NCBI RefSeq assembly: GCF_910592395.1
Contig: NC_088317.1
Location: forward strand, 15,190,001-15,254,000
DNA length: 64,000 nucleotides
Source: Lineus longissimus
Taxonomy: Eukaryota; Nemertea; Pilidiophora; Heteronemertea; Lineidae
Direction: 5' to 3'
A program made the translations under genes and the position numbers. The number at the start of each line of letters is the position of its first letter. The first letter of the stretch is position 1. Positions 35,501-43,430 of the stretch are shown here, in pieces. The notes under the pieces are model-generated. The model saw only the letters and a program-made list of their open reading frames with translations, made no database searches and had not been told where the DNA came from.

Positions 35501-38500
35501 CGCAGCTTACCCAAAGCAGAGGGTATGTCAATTGTGACTGGGACTGTAAATCAGAGAAATTATTTTAACAGCCATCAGTATCATTTATTTATTATTTATT
35601 TGTTTATTTGAGTGTCATCTGTATAGTAAAACAGCCAGCCTTAACAGGCTTACAAGACTCTGAAGAAATACATAGTCCGTGCCATTATGTCTAACCAAAA
35701 AACTTAATTTCTCTTTTTCCTGACAGCAAAAATAACTGAGTACCTACTTGAGAAATCACGTGTCGTCCAGCATGGAGCTAGAGAGAGGAACTACCACATC
35801 TTCTATCTGATGTTCGCTGGACTCTCGCCTGATGAGAGGACCGCCTTTGGATTGCGAGAAGCTAAAGATCATAGGTAAGTACCTTTTTTTCTTTCCGAGA
35901 TGAAACTAAGTTGATAATGCAGTAATCCCAATTGAAACTACCTGCCGGGGTGTAGCCAGTTGTCCAATAGCAAAGTTGGCGACTTGTTCTGGAAAGAGGG
36001 AATTTTATCACACCTTCCATCTGATGTTCACTGGGATCTCTCCAAATTGGCTTGCGAGAAGCAAAAGATCATATGTGGACAGTGATACTGACAATTTTGT
36101 CTCTTAATGAATCTATGTGATGTTTGATCTACTACTGGAGAGGCACAAGTTGTCCAATTAAGTTCTGGTGAAAGAAAATTTGTCCTCATTTTCTATCTGT
36201 TGTTCACTGGACTCTCTTCTTGAGGGGGATGCCTTTGTGAGAAGCAAAATTAAATATCACCGGTGGGTATAGACTGACAGTTTTGTCAGTTCATTAAAAA
36301 TATTAGATGTTTTGACTACTGCTGGAGAGAGTTGTCTAATAGCGAAGTTGTGAGAACATTTTTCCTCATTTTTGATCCAATGTTCGCTGGACTCTCACGC
36401 TATGAGAGGGGCCTTTGGATTGCGAGAAGCGAAAGATCATAGGTGGGTAGTTAGTGGACTGACAATTTTGCCTCTTCATTGAAAACTTGCCTTTTTGAAA
36501 GATTTGTGATGATTGAAACAATGCGCTTCCATGTACCCTGTAGCATTTTCATATGACAAACTCGGTGTACACATAGGCTAAATTATCACTGTGATCGGGA
36601 AGCATCATACACGCACCAATTGTATGCAAGTAACATGCAAGCATGCATGCATGTATCATGCATTATGACTGTCTATCAGCATGGCCTGGTGTTAGAAATA
36701 GGAACTAGATTTAGCTGGACCAACAGTAAATGTGCACTAACAACATACCCCTTTAAAGTTAGATAGTGTTTAAACTAAACGATAATAATCGTACATACTG
36801 GTATGAAGAATAGGGCGATGAGATCCTCTCCCTGTTTCAGATATTTGCGAAGTAATGACCTTAACGAAGACATCTCCAAGCATCTTGGACCAGAGATGGG
36901 TCAGAAGTTCTCGGAGCTGCGAGATGTGCTACGCTTTGTTGGATTTACCAATGAGGTAAGTTTGCATCTACCTGTAGTCTATTTGTCGGTGTCTGCATCG
37001 TTTTATGTTCTCGAGCGGGAAGTACTTTTCGATTTCTTTCAACATTGAAGTTCGGTTTTTATTCATCTGGGGTTTTCGAAACAAATGGAATTTGAAAGTT
37101 TTAGTAACCATCCAACGAAATTAAAAAAATTCTATGTATTTGTGTACACTGACGTAGTGCATTGGGTGAAGACACTTTCTGCTCTGTACGGTTTATTTCA
37201 CAACCAATCTGGATGAAATTTTCAGGTTGTTATTTTTTGTGTCCATCTTCTTATGTGCCAAGTTTGATTAGAAATAGCCAGAAACAAAATTTGACCCTTT
37301 CCAGGTGGCCCCAAAGTGACCATTGGGTTTGTATAACAGCATTTCTTTTTACCCAGACCACCAGTAATTACAAATGGCGTACATGTACCCCTTTAAGAAA
37401 AAGTGGTGTGAGTACAATGTATATAGGATGATGGTGCACAAATCTATCTTTTTTGTCTGTTTTTCCTTTTCCTTTTTAGGAAGTTCGCAACATATTCTCC
37501 CTCCTGAGTGCCTCACTATTGTTGGGAGATCTGAACTTTAAGCCGACGGGATCAAATGATGCTGCCCAGATTATAAACATGGATATACTTAGGAAAATTG
37601 CAAGCTTGCTAGACGTCCCACCTGATGAGCTGAGTGCAGCTTTGGTGTCGGAGGTCAGCATTACAAGAGGTATGAAATGAATTATGTGACACAGTTGGAA
37701 GTTCAATTGACGTGCTTTGATGGCCTGCCAATTGAGCTGAGTGTTGCTTTGGTGTCGGAGGTCAACATTAGATAGGGTAGAGGTTCTCATCAGGTAATGC
37801 TTTATTCCACTCTGCATTAGACATAGGGTTAAATGACTGGTAGGATTTACCAGAGGCCCAGATTAAGATACAGATGTGAATAAGCTCATCAAATTCGTAG
37901 CAATTTGGTGTTCAACCTCAACTAAATTTCAGGGGAGTCCATCAAGAAAGAAAGAACCCTGGCCCAGGCAAGTGACTGCAGGGATGGTTTAGCCAAGGCC
38001 TTGTATAGCCGATTATTCAGCTGGATTGTGAATGGCATCAACAATCTGTTGCAGCCTCCAGAAGACTGGTGAGTAAAAAAAAGTACCCTGCCATATTTTC
38101 ATGCCATTTCGTTTTTTTGCAATTGTGAACATTTCTAGGCCAGATATTAAATTGTCTGCATTTCACCCAGTTGTTTTTTATTCCAGTGGCCAGTGTCTTG
38201 AGATTGGCGTCCTTGATATCTTTGGATTTGAGAACTTCCAGAGGAATAGCTTTGAACAGGTAAGGACAGAACTTGGGCTGTTTGCTTTGAGTTCAGCAGG
38301 ATTTGAGAACAAATATTGGATTGCATCTGGATTCAGCCCAAATTGCTTATTTAGAAATAGATGGGGTTTTTTCTTTCTCCCTCCTATGTGCTGTTCAGTG
38401 TCGGCCAATATGAATGCAAATGCTCAGAGTATTGATAAGGGAAGCTTAAAATTGGAAAAAGTAGTAAGTTTAGCTGAAGACTTGGACACTTTTATTTCCA

Positions 38501-41500
38501 GCTTTGCATCAACCTTGCCAATGAGCAGCTGCAACATTACTTCAATGAGCACATCTTTCAAATGGAGTTGGAGGATTGTAAGAAGGAGAGGGTCACCCTA
38601 CTTGATGGGGGCTTGGTTCAGTTCACGAACAATCAACCGACCATTGACTTGTTCCTCGAGGTAAGGTACTCATACTTTTAGTTGTAGGAATCTAATCAGA
38701 TCAAATTAATGCCTTTAACTTATTCTTTTGTCTTTCTCTTACAGAAGCCCATGGGTCTGTTATCCATCCTTGATGAAGAGAGCAGATTTCCCAAGGCCAA
38801 TGAAAAAACACTGGCTACTAAACTCCACAGCAACTTGAGTATGTATAGGCCTAATCTTGGTGATGCCCGTCCTTTCATGTACATCACACAGGCTTTTAAA
38901 ACTTATATGACTCCTGTCACCGCCAACAAATTCCTCTGCATTTTTTTGGCACATTTTTGCGTGCAGACTTTTGACTCTCGGTGGAGTTAAACCCTCTGTT
39001 CTGAAGACATTGGTCAACCATTGTACACTTTTTAAAAATCACTTGAAACCAAGTTGCGAGAAGGCAATAGCATTCCGCGAAGTTACTATTTATAGCTCAC
39101 AAGGTCATTTGCATAAGATATTGATGACGTTTTAGTCACGTGACAGTCGGACATCGACACTTATTTCTACGCATTTGAGCTGATTTCAAAGTCAATTATC
39201 TTTGACCCTGCATTGTTTTTAGCATGAATGATACCATAGAGTCAGAGAGAGAAATATTCAGAACAATTATGTAGTATTTTCAACACTCGGACATGTGCCA
39301 GATTGAATCTAACTGCCCTAGTTAGAAAGCCTGAATCCATTACAAAACCGCATGTTTGTCCGACATTGCCTGTAATTCAGCGATGGGGAAATAGAGGGCA
39401 GCAGCTGCAGTGACGTCATCTTTGCGGAATGCTATTCGTACGCTATGTACTTAATAACCAGCTGATGTCTAACCAACCCAGGCGCATCGGAATGCATTCC
39501 TTCCAGTCTCAAACTCCCGACATGGCATGACCAGACACCAAGACAATCTGGATAGGACTACACCTATAACATGTAGAATCATATCTTTTCTTTTCACTTT
39601 AGGTGGATGTTCCATTTACACAGCACCCAAAAATGGAGGACCCAGTTTCACAATCAACCATTATGCCGGACCGATTATTTACGATGTGAAAGGAATGCTA
39701 GATAAAAACCGAGACACTTTGCCCAATTCCATCATGTTCACCTTGAAAAGTGTGTTTGTCTTGTTTTTGCATTTTCTATGGTAATGTTTGATTAACGCCA
39801 TTAGAGACTCTGATATTGTTTACAATTCTTTTAAATGAGTTGACATTGGTCGCATGTGTGTGTTTCACACTAAGACTACTCATCAATGGAATCACTACCT
39901 TACCCATTACACTGGTATAGTATCTGGTTTGGGCAAAATTTAAGCTGGGCGCCAGGCCCTTGGGCCTCTTGTTTAAATTCCTGCCTGTTTCATCTGCCTT
40001 TACAGCGAGCGACAGCCTACTCAGATAGGATTACTCTTTGGTGTGTTCCACACATAGCTTGGTCACCGCCTTAACTATCATACTGTTAAGTAACTGGTTT
40101 GGGCAAAAATCCAGATGAGCCTCTTGTTCAAATCCATGTTCGTTTTATCTGCCTTTTTAGCGAGCAACAGCCTGCTCATCCGTGAACTGTTCCAGTCAAA
40201 AGTCACAAGAACCGGTACCTTGGCTCCAAGCAAGAGACAACAGAAATCACGGGTCGTCCGCATCAGCAACAAGAAGATGATGAAGTCGAAGAAAGGTGCA
40301 GAATCAAAAACAAAGAGCGCGTTCGATTTTTTTAGACGAAAGAAAGGGTCGGGTGAGAAAAAGGTACGTTTCTGAAATCTAAAAATCACATCATTAGTAC
40401 TCAGTGGTAATTGTCGGCTTCCTCGAATTTTTTCCATTGCCAGGTACACTTCCAGGGAATCACATTTACAGAGTATTGTATATGTGTAGAGCAATAAACT
40501 GCTGAAGACACTCCTTTTATAAGTGGCCTTGAAATATCTAAGTATGTTTGTTGCTTTTCCAGAAGCAGGATCCCCGCTCCGTCATTCCGGTAGAGAAGAA
40601 AGGTCCATCCTCTGTAGCCTTCCACTTCAGGGTAAGCTTGGTCTTCGCTCTTTACCCAATGTTGCTGGTCTGATTGATTTGTCAGTTTGATCCAGAGTTC
40701 TCTCCTAGACTGTTTGCCTACCGGGGCCAAGTTTTTCAAAAGAAGTTTTGTCACTTATACTGACATTAACTTGACTTGGCAGTGCGTGCGGTTAGCCTAC
40801 ATGTAAGTATCTGCTTGTTGACAATGGAGATGCAATGTTAAAATATTCTAGTTTGGCTGTAAATAAAACTAGAAAGTTTAATTTTAACTTATACTGTCAA
40901 AAGTGACAATATTATCATTTCTGATTGTTCAAGTATGTGAACGGTCTTCTTTTTTCCTTCGAATGTTCTATATTTTCAGAATTCCCTGAATGATCTGATG
41001 ACAAAAGTCTCCTCATCCGCCCCTCATTTTGTACGTTGCATCAAGACGAATCTCCGTAAGAGCCCCAATGTTTTCATCCGAGATTATGTGGAGCTCCAGT
41101 TGAAGTATACCGGGGTTGGTGAGACGGTCAGAATAAGGCAGCAGGGATATCCGTTCCGGCCAACATTTGAAGAGTTTTTTGAAAGGTGGGTATAGGATTT
41201 GCATATAAGAAAATGTTCAGTGGACCCATCATTTGGCTCAAATGACTCTGGATGACACCCTGGCCTCCCCCCATCCAACATTTCCAGCGTCCTCCTCAAG
41301 GTATGGCTTGAGATGACACCCATGAGAAGCTGCGTGGTGATGCGCCTGCTTTCCCCACATAGATGCACACTGGCGCCCTTGCCTTTCGGTGAGCCAGTCC
41401 GCCCTTTCATTGTATCTAATATCTGCATGCGGCCACCGACGGACTGGAGGATGGGGAACCATGTCTTCTTGATCCGGCCCCTGTTTGCTCATCAGTTAGT

Positions 41501-41898
41501 TTAATAACATATTAAATGAGAAAAAAATAGTTCAGCCAGACATTTTTTTCTCGAAGGATAGGGAACCATGTCTTCTTGATCCGGCCCCTGTTTGCTCATC
41601 AGTTAGTTTAATAACATATTAAATGAGAAAAAAATAGTTCAGCCAGACATTTTTTTCTCGAAGGATGGGGAACCATGTCTTCTTGATCCGGCCCCTGTTT
41701 GCTCATTACCGTAGTTAGTTTAATAACATATTAAATGAGAAAAAAATAATTCAGACATTTTTTTCTCGAAAATATTTTCTTTTTGTCTCTAGATACCCTG
41801 TGATTAAGATGTGCTATTCCCCGAAGCTGACGGAGGGACAATCCGTCTACTACATCTGCAACCATACACTCCGCAATCTAAAGCTGAGCGATTATAAG
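23531..41898 (+). CDS. MYO16: MYO16-like ankyrin-repeat unconventional myosin, 25 exons, 3' end outside window
   Basis: Actin-based motor with N-terminal ankyrin repeats. Exons: 23539-23619, 24821-24986, 25850-25920, 26285-26428, 28805-28913, 29427-29551, 30067-30192, 30670-30905, 31719-31884, 33288-33398, 33710-33775, 34259-34486, 34981-35095, 35727-35874, 36841-36955, 37480-37669, 37933-38068, 38187-38259, 38502-38660, 38745-38838, 39603-39749, 40161-40363, 40563-40631, 40980-41185, 41793-41898; 3390 nt, 1130 codons, all phases consistent. Order: N-terminal helix ([11 protein letters not shown]), RVxF-like RNVRF (61-65), ankyrin repeats (about 80-190 and 200-310), acidic linker (about 365-405), motor from about 415. 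P-loop GESGAGKT (509-516), switch [10 protein letters not shown] (559-567), switch II DIFGFE (788-793). The N-terminus and ankyrin layout match vertebrate MYO16, whose ankyrin region binds PP1. IQ motifs and tail not found here. The 5' exon has an acceptor (CCATTTCCAG), so a 5'UTR exon lies upstream. Confidence 0.93.
23539..23619 (+). CDS. MYO16: MYO16-like exon 1 (start codon)
   Basis: 27 codons, [20 protein letters not shown] onward. The acceptor at 23530 shows the ATG is in the second exon of the transcript. Donor GTAAAA. It matches the conserved N-terminal helix of MYO16. Confidence 0.9.
23641..23833. mobile_element. pogo-like MITE 4
   Basis: TA-CAGTAGAACCTCTCTATTA...AAGGGAGGTTCCA, starting 21 bp after the exon 1 donor. 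A tandem duplication of the right interior (GAGAGGGTGTCCTTATTA twice) is present. Confidence 0.75.
24005..24185. mobile_element. pogo-like MITE 5
   Basis: TA-CAGTGGAACCTCCCTTAAC...GAGGTTCTACTG-TA in intron 1; complete ends. Confidence 0.78.
24250..24416. mobile_element. pogo-like MITE 6, 3' truncated
   Basis: AGGGGAACCTTCCTTAGCGG start and family interior; a short internal duplication (CTCTAATCAGGACACCT twice). The right terminus is replaced by unrelated sequence ending in a G-run near 24441. Confidence 0.65.
24545..24720. mobile_element. pogo-like MITE 7
   Basis: TA-CAGTGGAATCTCCCTTAGG...AGAGAGGTTCTAATG. The sequence after it (TTCATGTCAAGTGTCTTAC onward) is repeated after the MITE at 28697, so host flank was duplicated with it. 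Confidence 0.75.
24821..24986 (+). CDS. MYO16: MYO16-like exon 2
   Basis: Continues the N-terminal helix (IKKYHEWQQ), then a Pro/Lys-rich basic stretch [17 protein letters not shown] fits the PP1-docking consensus RVxF, followed by the start of ankyrin repeat 1 (VARFDDRE). Ends phase 1 at GTATGG. Confidence 0.9.
25039..25213. mobile_element. pogo-like MITE 8
   Basis: CACTAGAACCTCTCTATTTA...GGCAGATTCCACTCTAG; diverged, intron 2. Confidence 0.7.
25850..25920 (+). CDS. MYO16: MYO16-like exon 3
   Basis: 71 nt, acceptor CTTCTTCCAG. It encodes [20 protein letters not shown]+LLHK, the junction of ankyrin repeats 1 and 2. Phase restored to 0. Confidence 0.92.
26097..26244. mobile_element. pogo-like MITE 9
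   Basis: CAATGAGACCTCCCGTAGC...AGAGAGGTTCTACTG, intron 3, ending about 40 bp before exon 4; internally shortened. Confidence 0.68.
26285..26428 (+). CDS. MYO16: MYO16-like exon 4
   Basis: 48 codons with the ankyrin signature [20 protein letters not shown] preceded by [17 protein letters not shown]. Acceptor TTTTCTAG, donor GTAATA. Confidence 0.95.
26512..27000. mobile_element. piggyBac-type deletion derivative in intron 4
   Basis: TTAA target duplications at 26512-26515 and 26997-27000. Terminal inverted repeats CACCTTCCCTGCCA and TGGCAGGGAAGGTG. Left subterminal repeats of AAATGACGTTT...AACGTCAT. Element 26516-26996, 481 bp. It keeps only the transposase C-terminal zinc finger. Confidence 0.85.
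26684..26845 (+). pseudogene. piggyBac transposase C-terminal remnant
   Basis: Short frame ending at stop 26843-26845 with [19 protein letters not shown], then [17 protein letters not shown]. This is the Cys/His domain (CxxC, then CxxC, LCxxxCFxxYH) at the end of piggyBac/PGBD4-like transposases. The catalytic DDD part is absent. Confidence 0.8.
27130..27299. mobile_element. TTAAAGGG...CCCTTTAA MITE, complete
   Basis: CTTAAAGGGGGACTATAGGC at the left and GCCTATATTGTCCCTTTAAG at the right; 170 bp. Relatives near 7231, 7826, 44341 and 44750. Confidence 0.72.
27890..28012 (-). mobile_element. Diverged tRNA-derived SINE, partial
   Basis: GAAGTGTCTTGCTCAAGGAT...GTCAAACCCACGATTTTATG...CCATAACCACTATGCTAC resembles the complement-strand SINE at 59185-59362 (tRNA-like head with B box, then AAGTGCCTTGCCCAAGGAC). 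Confidence 0.4.
28194..28697. mobile_element. pogo-like MITE 10, split by a nested insertion
   Basis: TA-CAGTAGAACCTCCCTTAGC...GAGGGTGTCCTTGAT | insertion | ACTTGATAGAGAGGTTCTAATG. The two halves rejoin to the normal family consensus. Confidence 0.78.
28277..28683. mobile_element. Nested SINE-like insertion with repeated end
   Basis: About 400 bp inside MITE 10, flanked by CTTGAT. It starts and nearly ends with a block of about 100 bp (GTATAGTACCCCCAGGTATA...GGCCCAGTGGTTGGCGCGTTGG). TGGCCCAGTGGTTGGCGCG resembles a tRNA A box, so this looks like a dimeric or tandemly duplicated SINE. Confidence 0.55.
28805..28913 (+). CDS. MYO16: MYO16-like exon 5
   Basis: [20 protein letters not shown]+[16 protein letters not shown]: end of the first ankyrin block. 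Acceptor GCTATTTCAG, donor GTAAGT, phase 1. Confidence 0.93.
29023..29150. repeat. Inverted repeat in intron 5
   Basis: ACATTGGGTGATATGAATAG...GACTAGCAAATGCTTTTA and its complement 29111-29150, arms about 38 bp. It lies among loose repeats of GGACAACGTCACAACCTGAT. Confidence 0.75.
29427..29551 (+). CDS. MYO16: MYO16-like exon 6
   Basis: Helical linker [20 protein letters not shown] then [17 protein letters not shown] opening the second ankyrin block. Acceptor TCTTTTCAG, donor GTAAGC. Confidence 0.93.
29591..29671. mobile_element. pogo-like MITE 11, 3' truncated
   Basis: CAGTGGAACATCCCTTAGCG...TTAGTTTTGGTCCCAAATTAG: left half only, intron 6. Confidence 0.65.
29747..29925. mobile_element. pogo-like MITE 12
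   Basis: TA-CAGTAGAACCTCACTATCA...TTAGGGAGGTTCCACTATA, intron 6. Confidence 0.75.
30067..30192 (+). CDS. MYO16: MYO16-like exon 7
   Basis: [19 protein letters not shown], then [13 protein letters not shown]: two ankyrin signatures, 42 codons. Acceptor CTTTCAG, donor GTGGGT. Confidence 0.95.
30197..30346. mobile_element. pogo-like MITE 13, diverged, at the exon 7 donor
   Basis: GTGGAACCTCCCTTTATAGA...CAGGGTGTTTACTGTA. It begins 4 bp after the exon, so the intron 7 donor GTGGGT overlaps or abuts the element. Confidence 0.6.
30670..30905 (+). CDS. MYO16: MYO16-like exon 8
   Basis: Last ankyrin repeat ([20 protein letters not shown]) and a helix [20 protein letters not shown]. The donor is GTAAGG at 30906: it gives phase 2, which exon 9 needs. 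An alternative GTGAGT at 30889 would put a stop in exon 9. Confidence 0.88.
31719..31884 (+). CDS. MYO16: MYO16-like exon 9
   Basis: [20 protein letters not shown], then acidic [14 protein letters not shown] and a short hydrophobic end. This is the linker before the motor. Its last 62 nt are the first unit of the intronic minisatellite that follows, and the donor GTAAGG is part of the unit. Confidence 0.8.
31823..32500. repeat. Minisatellite derived from exon 9 end plus splice donor
   Basis: About ten units of about 62-68 bp: ATTATGATGACACACATCTG, TCGTGGCACGTGGCA, GACTGATGTGACTGAGTCAG, TGGTAAGA. Unit 1 is the coding end of exon 9 and later units lie in the intron. Most keep a GTAAGA- or GTGAGA-type donor. 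Confidence 0.9.
32935..33186 (-). mobile_element. tRNA-derived SINE (minus strand)
   Basis: Complement begins GGAGCCGCTGTGGTGTAGTG (A-box-like) and CCCGGGTTCGATCCCC (B box), followed by a conserved body with CACCCAGGTGTATAAATGGG. A dead, intronic copy; related to 59185-59362. Confidence 0.65.
33288..33398 (+). CDS. MYO16: MYO16-like exon 10
   Basis: [20 protein letters not shown], then TRYEADRIY: start of the myosin head. 37 codons, acceptor ATTCCAG, donor GTGAGT. Confidence 0.95.
33710..33775 (+). CDS. MYO16: MYO16-like exon 11
   Basis: [20 protein letters not shown]: the YxGxxLxxxNPF segment of all myosin heads. 22 codons. Confidence 0.97.
34259..34486 (+). CDS. MYO16: MYO16-like exon 12 (P-loop)
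   Basis: [35 protein letters not shown], then IQHLLMM. Canonical ATP-binding P-loop GESGAGKT. Confidence 0.97.
34583..34650 (+). pseudogene. Decayed copy of the P-loop exon part in intron 12
   Basis: TGGAGAAAGTGAGGCAGGAA, AGACAAAATCTTGCAAAT is about 82% identical to the exon 12 stretch coding [12 protein letters not shown]. It still reads [13 protein letters not shown] but has no acceptor and is very short. Confidence 0.75.
34655..34715. repeat. Short TGTGG/TGTAG tandem repeat
   Basis: About six copies of GTGGTGTAGT-type 10-bp units directly after the P-loop copy. Confidence 0.75.
34981..35095 (+). CDS. MYO16: MYO16-like exon 13 (switch I)
   Basis: [30 protein letters not shown]: switch I with the Arg kept. 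Phase 1 at GTAGGC. Confidence 0.97.
35275..35395. repeat. CACACCTTTCG tandem repeat
   Basis: About eleven copies of an 8-12 bp unit in intron 13. Confidence 0.85.
35727..35874 (+). CDS. MYO16: MYO16-like exon 14
   Basis: [34 protein letters not shown]: the conserved LLEKSRV and RNYHIFY motor segments. Phase 2 at GTAAGT. Confidence 0.97.
35985..36470 (+). pseudogene. Three decayed tandem copies of exon 14's end in intron 14
   Basis: At about 35993-36078, 36171-36270 and 36350-36450, the tail of exon 14 (CATCTGATGTTC...CTGGACTCTC...GCGAGAAGC-AAAGATCATA) recurs with shared intron flanks (GACTGACAATTTTG; GTTGTCCAATAG). The third keeps ATTGCGAGAAGCGAAAGATC. All have lost the frame. Confidence 0.82.
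36841..36955 (+). CDS. MYO16: MYO16-like exon 15
   Basis: [20 protein letters not shown], then [16 protein letters not shown]. Acceptor CTGTTTCAG, donor GTAAGT. Confidence 0.94.
37480..37669 (+). CDS. MYO16: MYO16-like exon 16
   Basis: [20 protein letters not shown], the ILHLGN-like motor segment, then [16 protein letters not shown]. Phase 1. Confidence 0.95.
37690..37775 (+). pseudogene. Decayed copy of exon 16's end in intron 16
   Basis: GAGCTGAGTGTTGCTTTGGT, GTCGGAGGTCAACATTA against exon GAGCTGAGTGCAGCTTTGGT, GTCGGAGGTCAGCATTA. It lies about 20 bp after the true donor; no usable splice sites. Confidence 0.85.
37933..38068 (+). CDS. MYO16: MYO16-like exon 17
   Basis: [36 protein letters not shown]: the conserved DALAKxLYxRLFxWIVxxIN region. 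Phase 2 at GTGAGT. Confidence 0.97.
38187..38259 (+). CDS. MYO16: MYO16-like exon 18 (switch II)
   Basis: [19 protein letters not shown]: canonical switch II DIFGFE. Acceptor TTATTCCAG, donor GTAAGG. Confidence 0.97.
38502..38660 (+). CDS. MYO16: MYO16-like exon 19
   Basis: [20 protein letters not shown]: the relay helix, universally conserved in myosins; then the TIDLFLE segment. Confidence 0.97.
38745..38838 (+). CDS. MYO16: MYO16-like exon 20
   Basis: [20 protein letters not shown]: the GLLSILDEE motif. Phase 1 at GTATGT. Confidence 0.96.
39603..39749 (+). CDS. MYO16: MYO16-like exon 21
   Basis: [20 protein letters not shown], then [17 protein letters not shown]: the FxxxHYAGxVxYxxxGxxxKNRD motif. 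Acceptor TTCACTTTAG. Confidence 0.96.
39921..40026 (+). pseudogene. Decayed copy of exon 22's start and its acceptor
   Basis: CTGGTTTGGGCAAAATTTAA, CATCTGCCTTTACAG, CGAGCGACAGCCTACTCAGA mirrors 40088-40179. Acceptor at 40005 looks intact, but the frame hits a stop after six codons. Confidence 0.8.
40161..40363 (+). CDS. MYO16: MYO16-like exon 22
   Basis: [20 protein letters not shown], then a Lys-rich stretch with [20 protein letters not shown]. This is around loop 2, the actin-binding surface loop. It is unusually basic. Confidence 0.92.
40563..40631 (+). CDS. MYO16: MYO16-like exon 23
   Basis: [20 protein letters not shown]: rest of loop 2 leading into the helix of exon 24. Donor GTAAGC after AGG. 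Confidence 0.85.
40980..41185 (+). CDS. MYO16: MYO16-like exon 24
   Basis: [23 protein letters not shown]: the [23 protein letters not shown] motif, then the SH1/SH2 helix region [20 protein letters not shown]. Phase 2. Confidence 0.96.
41449..41778. repeat. 107-bp tandem repeat, three copies, intron 24
   Basis: GGGGAACCATGTCTTCTTGA...GCCAGACATTTTTTTCTCGA repeats at 41451, 41558 and 41665 with little divergence. It ends next to the exon 25 acceptor tract. Confidence 0.92.
41793..41898 (+). CDS. MYO16: MYO16-like exon 25 (last found)
   Basis: [35 protein letters not shown]: part of the converter. It ends in phase 0 at GTAAGA. The following (V/M)GxTKVFxK segment must be in a later exon. Confidence 0.9.
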
Positions 41899-42089
41899 GT
41901 AAGACGAATCCTGAATGATGATCAGACATGTTAGGTAAAAGATGACAAGCCTGAGGCTGGCCTTACAAAGATATTGTTTGTTTAAAAACTCGAGTTGAGA
42001 GTTGTGCATTAAATAGGACCCTATTAGAACTATAAATTATACTGGGCGATTGTAAAAAAGTAGGAGGAAACCCATGACCCCAGACGAAA

Positions 42090-42380
42090 TCATATCATAT
42101 ATCATTACCAGCGTAGGGTTTTTGCCGGAGGTATGGAGTCCACAACAGGCTACTGTCCACCAATGTGGGATCTTTTACTTAACCTGGCATAGACACTCGG
42201 GGACATGGGACCACGGGTGTCATCTGACAGACTCATGAATGTTTATATGTTGTACGTATTGAGAAGAGCCAGGAAATTTATCTACGCTGTCGAAGAGAGT
42301 TGCACTCTCTATCACATACATGTAAGTTGACTAACCTGGCCGGATATCACACCCGGGACCTCCGCGGTGACGGATGCTTG
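42090..42380. mobile_element. Dispersed repeat, copy A
   Basis: TTTTTGCCGGAGGTATGGAG, ACTGTCCACC, GATCTTTTACTTAACCTGGC...; shared with 53933-54130. It ends with CACACCCGGGACCTCCGCGG, B-box-like on the complement, so probably a SINE. Confidence 0.6.
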
Positions 42381-42579
42381 TAGTCCGAGCATTTGTGCAA
42401 ACTATGCGTGGTTTGCGAGTACATGTAGTTGCATGTACATTGCGCATACATACATAAATTTAGGAATGTCAGTTGTGATTGGGACTGTACATGTATCCTC
42501 CTTCTCCGAGACGCAGTTGGTTTCCAGCCTGCCATGTTTCATAGTTTTCCCTATCGACACCAGATTGCACTACTCACTA

Positions 42580-42986
42580 CTTTATGGTGTATTGGGAACG
42601 AAACGTATTATTGGCTGGCTCCATGACTGCAAGTCTGTCCCTGTTTACATATGGTGTGTTGGGAACGAAACATTTTATTGGCTGGCTCCATGACTGCAAG
42701 TCTGTCCCTGTTTACATATGGTGTGTTGGGAACAAAACGTTTTATTGGCTGGCTCCATGACTGCAAGTCTGTCCCTGTTTACATATGGTGTGTTGGGAAC
42801 AAAACGTTTTATTGGCTGGCTCCATGACTGCAAGTCTGTCCCTGTTTACATATGGTGTGTTGGGAACGAAACATTTTATTGGCTGGCTCCATGACTGCAA
42901 GTCTGTCCCTGTTTACATATGGTGTGTTGGGAACGAAACGTTTTATTGGCTGGCTCCATGACTGCAAGTCTGTCCCTGTTTACATT
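42580..42986. repeat. 67-bp tandem repeat, six copies
   Basis: TTTACATATGGTGTGTTGGG, AACGAAAC..., TTTATTGGCTGGCTCCATGA, CTGCAAGTCTGTCCCTG repeats with very few changes. Confidence 0.95.
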
Positions 42987-43430
42987 TTCCCAAGATTTCT
43001 TTGGGTTCCCTCGTGTAATTCAGTCAGGCTTGCATGTTGCTTAATACTCGGTATATATTCTTAGTAGGTCTCGTTAATTTAACTTGTGAATTTGTGATGT
43101 AACTATCAGATTTATTTTCGGCATTTTGACTTGCCTTTAAAAGAAAAAATCTTTTGTGAAGATATTAATTACATGGTCATACCACTGTATTAGGAAATGA
43201 GTGGCGGTTTGCCGCTTTTGTGGAATCCGCCCTGAAGACATCCTTTTATCTTAAAGTCCCTGTTTGATCCTCAAAACAGTCTTTTTCTTTTGGTAACTTT
43301 TACAAATCTGATGGTGCACAATTCATGCCTTTTTTGGCCAAAACTGCTCCCTGCCCCGGCCTTTTCCCTCAAATGGAGAAAATACCCTACCCTTTTTGTA
43401 TCCTAGCAGAAACACTACAACAGTGACACC

